From: JBBQWS01 sp038210415
GTDB lineage: Bacteria > Actinomycetota > Actinomycetes > Prado026
DNA length: 64,000 bases
Assembly (NCBI GenBank): GCA_038210415.1
Contig: JBBQWS010000008.1
Span: 18,536-82,535 of the forward strand
Reading direction: 5' to 3'
Each line of letters opens with the position of its first letter. Positions within the stretch are counted from its first letter, which is position 1. Both the position numbers and the translations under genes were made by a program. Positions 42,193 through 50,934 of this stretch are shown in pieces. Below the pieces are notes generated by a model. It worked only from the letters and a program-made list of their open reading frames with translations. It was not told the DNA's origin and ran no database searches.

Positions 42193-43513
42193 GCTGGTCG
42201 CAGGCTGGGGCCGCACCGCCGCGACGGCGGCAACCGTGGCGCGGCCGACCGATCAGGCGCAGGTTCTCGAACTCATCGGCTCGGCCGGCAGCCGGGGTCT
42301 CGTCGCCCGGGGGCTCGGCCGGTCGTACGGCGACCCGGCGCAGAACGCCGGGGGGCTGGTGCTCGACCTCGCAGCGTTCGACCAGGTGCTCTCCGCCGAC
42401 CTCGAGCGCGGGTCGGTGCGTGCGCAGGCCGGAGCCAGCCTCGACACCCTGCTGCGGCTCGTCGTGCCGTGCGGGTGGTTCGTACCGGTCACGCCGGGCA
42501 CCCGCATGGTCACCGTCGGCGGGGCGATCGCGGCGGACGTGCACGGCAAGAACCACCACCGCGACGGCTCGTTCGGCCGGCACGTCGAGAGCTTCGAGCT
42601 CGCGCTGCCCGACGGCACGGTCCGCACCGTCACGCCCGAGGGCGACCCCGAGCTGTTCTGGGGTACCTGCGGTGGCATGGGGCTCACCGGCGTGATCCTC
42701 ACAGCGACCCTCCGACTGATCAGGGCGCCGACCTCGTTGATGCGGGTCGACACCGAACGCGCGGCCGATCTCGACGAGCTGCTTGCCCACTTGGTCGACG
42801 CCGAGGACCGGCACCGTTACAGCGTGGCCTGGATCGACAGCCTCGCCACCGGACGGCACGCGGGCCGGGGCATCGTGACCTCGGGCGAGCACGCCACCCT
42901 CGCCGACGTGGGCGACCGGGCGCCCGACTACGCGCCCAAGGTGCTGGCTGCGGCGCCGGGCTGGGTGCCGCCCGGGCTGCTGAACCGCGCCAGCATCACG
43001 GCGTTCAACGAAGCATGGTTCCGCAAGGCCCCCCGGCACCAGGAGGGCGCTCTGCACCCCATCGAGGCGTTCTTCCACCCGCTCGACGGTGTGCGCGGCT
43101 GGAACCGGTTGTACGGCCCGCGCGGCTTCCTGCAGTACCAGTGCGTGGTGCCGGACGAGGCGACGCTGCGAACGATCCTGGGCCGGCTCTCGGCGGGCAG
43201 AGTGCCCTCGTTCCTGGCCGTGCTCAAGCGGTTCGGGGCCGCCTCGCCCGGCCCGCTGTCGTTCCCGCGTCCCGGCTGGACGCTCGCGATCGACGTCCCG
43301 GCGGCCACGCCTGGGCTCGGCCCGGTGCTCGACGGGCTCGACGAGCTCGTTGCCGGAGCCGGCGGCTCGCTCTACCTCGCGAAGGACTCCCGCGTGCGGC
43401 CTGAGCTGGTGCCGGCCCTCTTCCCCGAGCTGGCGGCGTGGCGGCGGCTGCGCGACCGGGTCGACCCCGACCGACGGCTCGTCTCGGACCAGTCCAGGAG
43501 GCTCTCGCTGTGA
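42185..43513 (+). CDS. dprE1: Decaprenylphosphoryl-ribose 2'-oxidase (DprE1)
   Basis: A 442-residue FAD-linked oxidase. ARGLGRSYGDPAQN and GGAIAADVHGKNHHRDGSFG (conserved active-site His) form the FAD domain; LYLAKDSRV has the conserved Lys. The cysteine targeted by benzothiazinones in mycobacteria lies in GWNICVDFP; the aligned segment here is GWTLAIDVP, with Ala368 in its place (codon 43286-43288). GTG at 42185 overlaps the previous gene by eight bases. It oxidises decaprenylphosphoryl-ribose to the 2'-keto intermediate used by DprE2, at the membrane or periplasmic face. Confidence 0.92.
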   Translation: MSELVAGWGRTAATAATVARPTDQAQVLELIGSAGSRGLVARGLGRSYGDPAQNAGGLVLDLAAFDQVLSADLERGSVRAQAGASLDTLLRLVVPCGWFVPVTPGTRMVTVGGAIAADVHGKNHHRDGSFGRHVESFELALPDGTVRTVTPEGDPELFWGTCGGMGLTGVILTATLRLIRAPTSLMRVDTERAADLDELLAHLVDAEDRHRYSVAWIDSLATGRHAGRGIVTSGEHATLADVGDRAPDYAPKVLAAAPGWVPPGLLNRASITAFNEAWFRKAPRHQEGALHPIEAFFHPLDGVRGWNRLYGPRGFLQYQCVVPDEATLRTILGRLSAGRVPSFLAVLKRFGAASPGPLSFPRPGWTLAIDVPAATPGLGPVLDGLDELVAGAGGSLYLAKDSRVRPELVPALFPELAAWRRLRDRVDPDRRLVSDQSRRLSL

Positions 43514-44268
43514 TCGACGCACTCGGTGAACCGCAGACGGTGGCAGTGCTCGGTGGCACCTCCGAGATCGCTCTGGCCATCACGACCCGGCTGGCCGCCG
43601 GACGTACCCGCCGCGTGCTGCTGGCCGGACGCGACGAAGCGGCGCTGGCCGACGCTCGGGTCGGAGTGCTCGCGGCGGGTGCGTCCGACGTCGAGACATT
43701 CCCGCTCGACGCCGCGGACACCACCGGCCACGACGCACTCGTCGAGCAGCTGTTCGCGGGCGGTGACGTCGATGTCGTACTGCTGGCTTTCGGGCTGCTC
43801 GGTGACCAGAGCGAGGCCGAGGCCGACCCCGACCGGGCCGTAGAGGTGGCTTCGGTCAACTACGTCGGCGCGCTGTCGCTCGGGCTGCGGGTCGCGAACC
43901 GGCTCAAGCGGCAGGGGCACGGTGCGTTGGTGGTGCTGTCGTCGGTCGCCGGCGAGCGGGCCCGGAAGTCCAACTTCGTGTATGGGTCGAGCAAGGCCGG
44001 GCTGGACGCGTTCGCGCAGGGGCTCGGCGACTCGTTGCAGGGCAGCGGGGTCAGGGTCGTGATCGTCCGGCCGGGGTTCGTCCGCGGCAAGATGACGGCC
44101 GGCCTTCCGGAGGCCCCGATGGCCACGACACCTGAGGCGGTCGCCGAAGCGGTGGTCAAGGCGTTGCGTACCGGGCGCGAGATCGTCTGGGTGCCGGGCC
44201 AGCTGCGCCTGGTGATGTCCGGGCTGCGGCACCTGCCCCGCCCGGTGTTCCGCCGCCTCAAGATCTGA
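43510..44268 (+). CDS. dprE2: Decaprenylphosphoryl-2-keto-pentose reductase (DprE2)
   Basis: A 252-residue short-chain dehydrogenase. AVLGGTSEIALAITTRLA binds NAD(P), VLSSVAGERARKSNFVYGSSKAGLD carries the S-Y-K triad and KMTAGLPEAPMATTPEAVAEAVV is typical of DprE2. It reduces the keto intermediate made by DprE1 to decaprenylphosphoryl-arabinose. GTG at 43510 overlaps the dprE1 stop by four bases. The order UbiA-DprE1-DprE2 is the compact arabinose operon. Confidence 0.92.
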   Translation: MIDALGEPQTVAVLGGTSEIALAITTRLAAGRTRRVLLAGRDEAALADARVGVLAAGASDVETFPLDAADTTGHDALVEQLFAGGDVDVVLLAFGLLGDQSEAEADPDRAVEVASVNYVGALSLGLRVANRLKRQGHGALVVLSSVAGERARKSNFVYGSSKAGLDAFAQGLGDSLQGSGVRVVIVRPGFVRGKMTAGLPEAPMATTPEAVAEAVVKALRTGREIVWVPGQLRLVMSGLRHLPRPVFRRLKI

Positions 44269-44286
44269 GCCGGCGGAACGTCCGGG

Positions 44287-45525
44287 TCAGGGTGCGGCCA
44301 GAACCTGGAACGAGTCGCGCTTGTATTTGTTCAGGAACCGGTTGCAGCTCTCGGCGATGTTCGGGTCGAGCTTGGCGCACACCGGTGCCCCAGTGCTCGT
44401 GTGGGTGAAGTAGAAGCCAGCCACCCACCAGTTGTTCATGTCGAGCACCATCGCCCGGACGACGCCGGCGCGAACCAGGGTGTCGGCCATCGACTGGGCG
44501 GACAGCCCCGGCGAGCCGAGGTAGATCAGGCTTCCGTCCGCGCGTACGCCCACGGCCGATCGCCAGGCCAGCGTCTCCCCGTGCGTCGTCGCCCCCCAGA
44601 CGAATCCGGCGCCCGGCTGCACCATCGACTTGCCGTTGTCGACGATCAGGTCGAGGTTCTGCAGCACGACCGAGGTGCTCGGCGTCATGGACACGTCGCG
44701 GCCCCACGCCCCCACGGTGAGGCTGCCGTCCTTGCCGAACACCGCAGACGCCTTGCCCGCGACCAACGGCGCGACCGTCGTGCCCTGGTAGTAGTAGCCG
44801 CCTCGGGCGTCGGCGAGCCGGAAGCCGCCGTTGAAGTTGGCCAGCACCGACGGCCAGAACTGCTTGGGCAGGGCGCCGTTCGACGGGTTGGGACCACCGG
44901 GCTCGATGTAGCCGGGCACCAGCATCTGATGGGTGAGCTTGGTGTCGATCCACATCAAGGACGCCAGCACGCTCGTGTGCACCGAGTCGGGGCGGACCCG
45001 GGCGACGTAGATCGCGCTGAGGCCGTGGACTGGCGAGCCGACCGGCTGCCACACGCCTTCACCAGGGACGGCGGATGACGCCGGGGACACCAGCGTCGAC
45101 GGCGGGTTGAGGTGCGCGTGGGTGGTCAGCGGGGGAGTGGTCGACGCACTGGCCGACGGCGGGTTGATGAGGGCGTTCTCGGTGGGCTGTCCGCCGACCG
45201 GCACGGTGGCGAAGTGTGCGTAGTAGAAGTCCTCGGCCTTCGCCACGACGGGGCCGAGGTGGTTGTCGCGTCCCCACTCAGCGAGCAGGACGGAGACCGG
45301 CTCGCCGTTGGAGTCGCGGACGTACGGGACAAAAGTGACCCCGAACCAGATCGCCCCGAGTGCGAAGAGCGCACCAACGCCGACCATGATGCGCCGGCGG
45401 ACGTAACGGCCACGCGTCATCGGGCGGTTCTTGCGGCGCTGGCGCCGGCTCAACGGCTTCCTGTCGCCCGCGCCGACCTCGGTGTCCGCGTCGGTCTGGT
45501 CTGTCGTCTCGCTCTCGATGCTCAC
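44287..45525 (-). CDS. Membrane-anchored phosphodiester glycosidase (NAGPA-domain) protein
   Basis: A 412-residue protein. A basic cytoplasmic start with RRQRRKNRPMTRGRYVRRR is followed by one transmembrane helix (about 46-68) and an extracellular domain. It shares with the 40122 gene the segments SVLANFNGGFRLADARGGYYY, VGAWGRDVSMTPSTSVVLQNL and RAMVLDMNNWWVAGFYF. The two are clear paralogues that bracket the dprE operon, one as a lipoprotein and one as a type II membrane protein. A role on cell-wall phospho-sugar links is plausible but unproven. Confidence 0.82.
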   Translation of the reverse strand: MSIESETTDQTDADTEVGAGDRKPLSRRQRRKNRPMTRGRYVRRRIMVGVGALFALGAIWFGVTFVPYVRDSNGEPVSVLLAEWGRDNHLGPVVAKAEDFYYAHFATVPVGGQPTENALINPPSASASTTPPLTTHAHLNPPSTLVSPASSAVPGEGVWQPVGSPVHGLSAIYVARVRPDSVHTSVLASLMWIDTKLTHQMLVPGYIEPGGPNPSNGALPKQFWPSVLANFNGGFRLADARGGYYYQGTTVAPLVAGKASAVFGKDGSLTVGAWGRDVSMTPSTSVVLQNLDLIVDNGKSMVQPGAGFVWGATTHGETLAWRSAVGVRADGSLIYLGSPGLSAQSMADTLVRAGVVRAMVLDMNNWWVAGFYFTHTSTGAPVCAKLDPNIAESCNRFLNKYKRDSFQVLAAP

Positions 45526-45605
45526 TGCTTGATGCTAGGCGGGCCAACGCTAGCGCCCGGTTAAGCCCAACCACGCCTCCCCCCAAACGCCTCCCCCCAA
45601 CCGCC

Positions 45606-45665
45606 GCCCCCCTTTCCGCCACAAAGGTCCCTCCATGCCAGTAGGCCGAGGTTTCGCAGCACCCA
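45606..45665 (+). repeat. Dispersed border repeat, copy E (inverted partner of copy F)
   Basis: CCTTTCCGCCACAAAGGTCCC followed in the same run by TCCATGCCAGTAGGCCGAGG and TTTCGCAGCACCC; the first piece begins CCCCC. It faces copy F about 450 bases away. The tail GAGGTTTCGCAGCACCC is identical to that of copy B. Confidence 0.85.
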
Positions 45666-45688
45666 CCGAGCGGCGGACCTGAGCCGGT

Positions 45689-45930
45689 TCAGCGCTTCGA
45701 CTCGGCCAACCCCGATCCCGGGAAGGTGAACCACGGTTCGATCGGCGTGGACGACTCGGACCGAGTTCTCGCGCTTGCGCGGGGGCAGCACTCGGTGACC
45801 TCGGCCCAGCGGACTTGCGGGCGGAACGGGCGCCCGCGGCGGACGATGGCGTCGTCGGTCACAACGACGGCCGGACTCAGGACCTGCGGGGCAAGCCAGA
45901 CGAGGCCCGCCCGCCAAGAGGGCTGTGCAG
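45689..45930 (-). pseudogene. Possible decayed PH-domain-like gene between copies E and F
   Basis: The 45526-46110 region has no intact gene. On the minus strand a piece reads LAPQVLSPAVVVTDDAIVRRG and RPQVRWAEVTECCPR, like the PH-type domain of small actinobacterial membrane proteins ('DDAVVVR...RVPWAEVTEV'). The flanks fit only in other frames and no start is visible. The similarity is short, so this is tentative. The rest of the interval shows nothing recognisable. Confidence 0.35.
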
Positions 45931-46110
45931 AACGGGTTGTGCCGCGCAGCGACGTAGCTGATCGACCATGTGCATCGCGCGATCGGCGCGATGAGATCCC
46001 CCGAAGTGTGGCCGCAATCGCCGAGCGCCGTGCCGGGGAGGGGCCGCCTCCAGACGTACGACTGCATGCCGCCACCTTCGACGAGCCTCATGCTACGCAA
46101 TCGTGAGTGG

Positions 46111-46809
46111 TCAGCTGCTGCGATCTATTGGCATGGAGGGACCCGTATGGCGAAAGGGGTTGCGGGGTGGGGGTTGGTTGTGGGGCAAGGGTTCGGGAGG
46201 AATGGGGAGGGTCTGGGCGAGTGCGCGTTCGAGGCCGGCGTCGAAGGTGCGCACCACCTCGAGGGGCAGCCCGAGGGTCGCGGCGGCGGCTTCGGCTGCG
46301 GCCTGCAGCTCCGGGGTCGCCCGCTGGGCCAGCCACACCACCCGGGTGTAGTGCCGGAAGTAGTCGTCGCGCAGCTCGGGGTGCCGGTCGAGGCCGAGCT
46401 CGGCCACCACCGAACGGTGGAACCCGCGCACCAGGAAGTCGGTCAGTACATACGTCCCCGGCTGCTCCTCGAACAGCGCCGCCATCTCGCGGGCGCCGGC
46501 GAACACGTCGTAGCAGTGGTCGCCGCCCAACCGGCGCAGCCCCTCACGCTCGCAGACCGCGTCCAGGGCGCCGTACGTTCCGCAGTCCGCGTACGCCACG
46601 GCCAGTCGCTCGCCGTACGCCGGCCGGAGCTCGGCCACCTTGACGGCGACCTCGGCGGCGATCCGTTCGGGGTGGTTGTGCAGCAGCGGCGGCAGCGGGA
46701 ACACGTCGACCGGCCAGCCTCGCCGCGCCGCGATCTCGGCGACGTGGACGGCGAGGGCCCCGCAGGCGACGACGCCGAGGCGGGCCTCAGCCGGGGAAGG
46801 CGAGCTCAT
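46111..46809 (-). CDS. DUF1638 protein of the corrinoid methyl-transfer operon
   Basis: A 232-residue protein with VVACGALAVHVAEIAARRGW, YADCGTYGALDAVCEREGLRRLGGDHCYDVFAG and FLVRGFHRSVVAELGLDRHP, matching DUF1638. The family is often encoded beside corrinoid methyltransferases, and its Cys residues suggest metal or thiol chemistry; the function is not established. It overlaps the reactivator gene by 23 bases. The last ~13 residues (NPFRHTGPSMPIDRSS) and the stop are encoded by repeat copy F, so the natural C-terminus may have been replaced. Confidence 0.8.
   Translation of the reverse strand: MSSPSPAEARLGVVACGALAVHVAEIAARRGWPVDVFPLPPLLHNHPERIAAEVAVKVAELRPAYGERLAVAYADCGTYGALDAVCEREGLRRLGGDHCYDVFAGAREMAALFEEQPGTYVLTDFLVRGFHRSVVAELGLDRHPELRDDYFRHYTRVVWLAQRATPELQAAAEAAAATLGLPLEVVRTFDAGLERALAQTLPIPPEPLPHNQPPPRNPFRHTGPSMPIDRSS
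46114..46159 (-). repeat. Dispersed border repeat, copy F (inverted partner of copy E)
   Basis: On the minus strand it reads CGCCATACGGGTCCC followed by TCCATGCCAATAGATCGCAGC. It overlaps the 3' end of the DUF1638 gene and supplies its stop codon. Confidence 0.8.
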
Positions 46810-48730
46810 CGACGAACCGGTCGTTGAAGTCGCTGCGGTCCGAAAGCTCGACGTACTCGACCTCCTTGAGCAGGGCGAGGGCGCCGGCCCGTTCCGGTTT
46901 CGACAACAGGACCATCTTCGCGCCCTCGCCGGCGACGTTGCCGGCGCTCACGATCCGCAGCACCGAGAGCTTTGGGACCAGTCCGATCCTGATTGCCGAC
47001 GCAGGCGAGAGGTAGGTGCCGAACGACCCGGCGAGCAGCACCTGGGCGACGTCCTGCTCCTGCACCCCGAGCTCCTCGAGCAGCAGTCGCCACCCGGTCG
47101 AGATGGCCGCCTTGGCGAACTGCAGCTCGCGGACGTCGCGCTGTGACAGGCACACGACGTCGCTGATCTCGTCGGCGGTGCCTGGCGACCCGTTCCAGTG
47201 CAGGACGAAGAGCCGCTCTTTGCCGAGCGTGATCAGGTGGTCGGACAGGCCTGGCAGGAGCTCCGCTGCGACGTCGTCGGTGACGAACCGGCCGGACCGG
47301 TCGAGCAGCCCCACGCGGACCAGCTCGGCCACAGCGTCGACGAGCCCGGAACCGCAGAGCCCCACGGGTGTGACGTCGCCGATGACGCCCAGCGTCAGCG
47401 CACCGTCGGCGATCTTGACCACCTCGATCGCACCCTCCGCCGCGCGCATGCCGCACTTGATCGAGGCGGCCTCGAACGCCGGGCCGGCGGGCGCGGCCGT
47501 GGCGACGAGCCGCTCGGCACTGCCGAGGACGATCTCGCAGTTGGTGCCGACGTCGATGAACAACCGCAACCGTTTGTCGCGCTCCATTCCGGAGGCGAGT
47601 ACCCCTGCCACGATGTCGCCCCCGACGTACGCGCCCAGCGCAGGGAACACCGCCGCCCGGGCCCGCGGGTGCACCTGGACCCCGAGGTCGGACGCCAGCA
47701 GCCCGGGGTAGTCGCGTGCGGCCATGATGAACGGGGCCACCCCGACGGGCTCGGGGTCGACGCCGAGGGCGAGCTGGGTCATGGTGGCGTTGCCGGCCAT
47801 GGCGATCTCGTACACGTGCGACGGGTGGACCCCACCGGCGACGCAGACCTCCTGCGCGAGCTCGTCCAGCGTGTCGTGGGCCAGCCCGCGCAGCCGCTCG
47901 AGCGCCTCCGGTTCGAGCATCGTCGCGCTGATCCGCGTGATCACGTCGGCGCCGAAGGGCTGTTGCTTGTTGAGCATCGACCGGACGGCGACCGGGGTTC
48001 CCGTCGCCAGGTCGAGGAGCGTCGCGACGACGGTCGTGGTCCCGAGGTCGAACGCGATGCCGTGCCGGGACCCGCTGGTGTCGCCCGCCTCGACCTCGAT
48101 CAGGGCGTCGTCGACGATGACAGCGGTGACCGAGAAGTTGTTGGCCCGCAACGTCCGACCGAGGGTACGGATCACCGACAGGTCGACGGTGAGCTCGAGG
48201 TCGTCCATGGCTGCCAGCAGGCGTTCGACGTCGGTCGCCTGGTCGTGCAGGGTCGGCTCGAGCAGCTCGACGTGCCGCTTCTGGACGGCCGGGCGCAGGA
48301 TCACCTGACGTCCGACCCCGACCGTCGCCGCCTTCGGCCTGGTCGTCAGCGGAGGCACGTCGATCTCGAGGTCGCCGCTGGCCTGCGCGATGCACGCCAG
48401 CCGCCAGCCCTGTCGCAGCTCGTCGCCGGTGAAGGCCCGGATGTCGAGCCGTGAGATCGGGACGGAGCCAGAGGTGACGCGCACTTTGCACTTCTTGCAG
48501 GTGCCGTGACCGCCGCAGGTCGAGTCGACGGCGATGCCGTTCCAGCTCGCCGCGTCGAAGACCGTGACGCCGGGCGGGACCCGGAACTCCTTGTCGCTCG
48601 GCAGGAACTTCAATCGGACCCGACCAGCCCCGTCGTGCGTCGCCACAGGCTCGACCGGCTCGACGGCGCCGATGAGCGCCTCGCGGCGGTAGCTCACCGG
48701 GTCGCCCCGCGGCGGTGTCTCCTGGGTCAC
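46787..48730 (-). CDS. Ferredoxin/ASKHA ATPase, corrinoid reductive activator (RACo/RamA-like)
   Basis: A 647-residue protein. The N-terminal ~130 residues form a 2Fe-2S ferredoxin domain with STCGGHGTCKKCKV and WRLACIAQ. The rest is an ASKHA (actin-like) ATPase: HGIAFDLGTTTVVATLLDL, VYEIAMAGNATMTQLALG, LFIDVGTNCEIVLG, GLCGSGLVDAVAELV and LLAGSFGTYL. Such proteins use ATP to return corrinoid cofactors from inactive Co(II) to active Co(I). GTG at 48730 overlaps the pterin methyltransferase stop (GTGA). It is the expected maintenance enzyme for the corrinoid protein at 50935. Confidence 0.88.
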   Translation of the reverse strand: MTQETPPRGDPVSYRREALIGAVEPVEPVATHDGAGRVRLKFLPSDKEFRVPPGVTVFDAASWNGIAVDSTCGGHGTCKKCKVRVTSGSVPISRLDIRAFTGDELRQGWRLACIAQASGDLEIDVPPLTTRPKAATVGVGRQVILRPAVQKRHVELLEPTLHDQATDVERLLAAMDDLELTVDLSVIRTLGRTLRANNFSVTAVIVDDALIEVEAGDTSGSRHGIAFDLGTTTVVATLLDLATGTPVAVRSMLNKQQPFGADVITRISATMLEPEALERLRGLAHDTLDELAQEVCVAGGVHPSHVYEIAMAGNATMTQLALGVDPEPVGVAPFIMAARDYPGLLASDLGVQVHPRARAAVFPALGAYVGGDIVAGVLASGMERDKRLRLFIDVGTNCEIVLGSAERLVATAAPAGPAFEAASIKCGMRAAEGAIEVVKIADGALTLGVIGDVTPVGLCGSGLVDAVAELVRVGLLDRSGRFVTDDVAAELLPGLSDHLITLGKERLFVLHWNGSPGTADEISDVVCLSQRDVRELQFAKAAISTGWRLLLEELGVQEQDVAQVLLAGSFGTYLSPASAIRIGLVPKLSVLRIVSAGNVAGEGAKMVLLSKPERAGALALLKEVEYVELSDRSDFNDRFVDELAFPG

Positions 48731-49605
48731 GCGCTGCCCGCGGTCCCGGCGTCGGCGGCCTGCTGCTTGCGATACTGTCCAATCCAGTTGCCACCCCACG
48801 GATCCTTGCCCAGCAACAAGTCTCCGGCCCACACGGCTTCGACGATCGACGCTGTGCGGGCGTCCATCACCGCGCTGGTCAGGCCGTGCGACGCCGCGAC
48901 GGGCAGGAACGCCGCGTTCAGTGTGTGCCGGTTGGGCAGCCCGAACGAGATGTTCGACGCACCGAGCGTCATGTTCAGCCCGTAGGTCGTGCGGATCTTC
49001 GCGATGGCTTCGAGGGTGACGTTGACGGCGTCCACGTCGGCCCCGACGGTCATGGCCAGCGGGTCGATGACGATGTCCTCGATGGGGATGCCGTACGTCT
49101 CGGTGGCGACGCGCACGATCTTGCCGGTGAGCTCGACGCGCTCGTCGGCGGTCATCGGGATGCCGGTCTCGTCGTTCGGCAGAGCGATGATCGCTGCGCC
49201 GAACTTCTTGACCAGCGGGAAGATCATCTCCATCCGGTCGTCCTCGGCGGTGACGGAGTTGACGAGCGCCTTGCCTTCGTAGGCCGCCAGGCCCGCCTCG
49301 AGCGCCTCGAACACCGAGGAGTCGATGCACAACGGCAGGTCGGTGATGCTCTGGATGAGCTTGACCGCACGGCTCAGCAGGTCCGCTTCGTCGGTCAGCG
49401 GCACGCCCATGTTGACGTCCAGCACGTGGGCCCCGCCCGCGACCTGGGCGGCGACGTCGACCTCGATCTGCGACAGGTTGCCGGCCCGCAGCTGCTCCTG
49501 GAACTTCTTGCGCCCGGTCGGGTTGATCCGCTCGCCGATGATGCAGAACGGCTGATCGTGCCCGATGGTGACCGTCTTAGACGGCGACCGTAGAACCGTG
49601 TGCAT
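48727..49605 (-). CDS. Methyltetrahydrofolate:corrinoid methyltransferase (pterin-binding)
   Basis: A 292-residue TIM-barrel protein of the DHPS/MeTr type. CIIGERINPTGRKKF, GAHVLDVNMGVPLTDE, PLCIDSSVFEALE and GASNISFGLPNRHTLNAAF are the signatures of AcsE/MtvA-like enzymes and of the MetH pterin module. Here it would carry the methyl group from the corrinoid protein to tetrahydrofolate. ATG at 49605 has a GGAG site and overlaps the metF end by 29 bases. Confidence 0.88.
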   Translation of the reverse strand: MHTVLRSPSKTVTIGHDQPFCIIGERINPTGRKKFQEQLRAGNLSQIEVDVAAQVAGGAHVLDVNMGVPLTDEADLLSRAVKLIQSITDLPLCIDSSVFEALEAGLAAYEGKALVNSVTAEDDRMEMIFPLVKKFGAAIIALPNDETGIPMTADERVELTGKIVRVATETYGIPIEDIVIDPLAMTVGADVDAVNVTLEAIAKIRTTYGLNMTLGASNISFGLPNRHTLNAAFLPVAASHGLTSAVMDARTASIVEAVWAGDLLLGKDPWGGNWIGQYRKQQAADAGTAGSA

Positions 49606-50533
49606 GCTGCTCCTTCGCTGGTGGGCTGTGCGTGGCTCGGTCGGCGAGGCCGAGGTCGGTGACGAGTCGTCCGACGCTGTCGTCGTGGCGGAAGTCGGCG
49701 ATGTGCAGCCCGCGGACACCGGGCAACGACAGCGCGTGCTGCGCCTGCTCCAGGACGAGCTGGTATGCCTCCTCCTTGGGATCGGCGGCGCTCTCCACCC
49801 GGCGGATGGTGTCGTCGGGAACCGAGATGCCCGGCACCTGGTCGTTCATGAAGCGGAGCGCTCGGGCGCCGCGGGTCAGGCAGACGGTGGGCAGGAACGC
49901 GGCGGCCGACGTGACGTTCAGCCGCACGACCTCGGCCATGAACTGCTCGAGCCGGTCGGGGTGATAGCAGATCTGCAGCTGGAAGAACCGGGCCCCAGCC
50001 TGCAGCTTCTTGATGGTGCGTTCGGCGCGGTACGCGTACGGCGGGGCGCCCGGGTTCTCGACGGCGCCGACGAACAGGTGCGGCGCGGGGTCGAGCCTGC
50101 GGCCGGAGAGGTAATGTCCCGAGGCGAGCGTGGTGGCGAGCTGGACGAGCTGCGGGCCGTCGAGGTCGAAGACCCGCCGCGCTTCGGGCTCGTCGCCGGC
50201 AGTGACGTCGTCGCCGGTGAGGCAGCAGATGTTCTCGACGCCGAACATCGATGCCCCGACGATGTCCGCCTGCAGGGCCAGCCGGTTCTTGTCGCGGCAG
50301 ACGACCTGCATGATCGGTTCCGCGCCGAGCTTGGCCATGGCCACGGCCATGGCGACGTTTGACGCGTGCGCGTGCGCGGCGGTGTTGTCGGTGGCGTTGA
50401 CCGCGTCGACCCACGGAGTCAGCTGGTCGAGGTGCCGCTGCACCGCAGGGAAGCCACCGGTGTCGATCATCGGCAGCTCGGCCGTCACGATGGTCGCGTC
50501 GGGCAGCCCGACCAGCTCTTCGAGGCGGCTCAT
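49577..50533 (-). CDS. metF: Methylenetetrahydrofolate reductase
   Basis: A 318-residue flavin TIM-barrel enzyme. ATDNTAAHAHASNVAMAVAM, FGVENICCLTGDDV and KLQAGARFFQLQICYHPDRLEQF fit the MTHFR family. It interconverts methylene- and methyl-THF. In this operon, next to MetV and a corrinoid methyltransferase, it would probably run in the oxidising direction. It starts one base after the metV stop, so the two are likely made as a complex. Confidence 0.88.
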   Translation of the reverse strand: MSRLEELVGLPDATIVTAELPMIDTGGFPAVQRHLDQLTPWVDAVNATDNTAAHAHASNVAMAVAMAKLGAEPIMQVVCRDKNRLALQADIVGASMFGVENICCLTGDDVTAGDEPEARRVFDLDGPQLVQLATTLASGHYLSGRRLDPAPHLFVGAVENPGAPPYAYRAERTIKKLQAGARFFQLQICYHPDRLEQFMAEVVRLNVTSAAAFLPTVCLTRGARALRFMNDQVPGISVPDDTIRRVESAADPKEEAYQLVLEQAQHALSLPGVRGLHIADFRHDDSVGRLVTDLGLADRATHSPPAKEQHAHGSTVAV

Positions 50534-50534
50534 G

Positions 50535-50915
50535 TCAGCGCCCGGCCGCCTGCGCGGCGACCCAGCCGGTCGGCTGCACCTGGTCGCGCTTGGTGGCGAA
50601 GTTGACCCAGGACGAGCCGCCCTGGAGCCGGTTGTCGAGCGGCGGGCGCAGGTGGTTGAACTCGTCGCGCCAGGTCTGCGGCAGACCGTGCATGTGCTGC
50701 GACCGCTCGTACCCCTTGAGCCACACGCATTTCATGTCTGGCTTCACCTCGCAGTGCCCGTCCTCGCGGACCCCGCCGCAGGGTCCGTTGCGCAGGGTCT
50801 TGGGGCAGTTCATCGGGCAGGTCATGCCGGTGGAGTGCAGGACGCAGGCCCCGCACATCTGGCAGCCCCAGACGGGTCCCTTGACCGCATGCTCGATGAG
50901 CGGGAGAAGGCGCAC
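50535..50915 (-). CDS. metV: MetV-like zinc/iron-binding partner of methylenetetrahydrofolate reductase
   Basis: A 126-residue Cys-rich protein of the MTHFR C-terminal domain family. VWGCQMCGACVLHSTGM, CPMNCPKTLRNGPCGG and HCEVKPDMKCVWLKGYERS provide about nine cysteines for metal clusters. In acetogens MetV forms a complex with MetF. GTG at 50915 is the first sensible start after the corrinoid-protein stop at 50935. It sits between the corrinoid protein and metF. Confidence 0.85.
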   Translation of the reverse strand: MRLLPLIEHAVKGPVWGCQMCGACVLHSTGMTCPMNCPKTLRNGPCGGVREDGHCEVKPDMKCVWLKGYERSQHMHGLPQTWRDEFNHLRPPLDNRLQGGSSWVNFATKRDQVQPTGWVAAQAAGR

Positions 50916-50934
50916 GACGGTCGCGGTAACCCGG

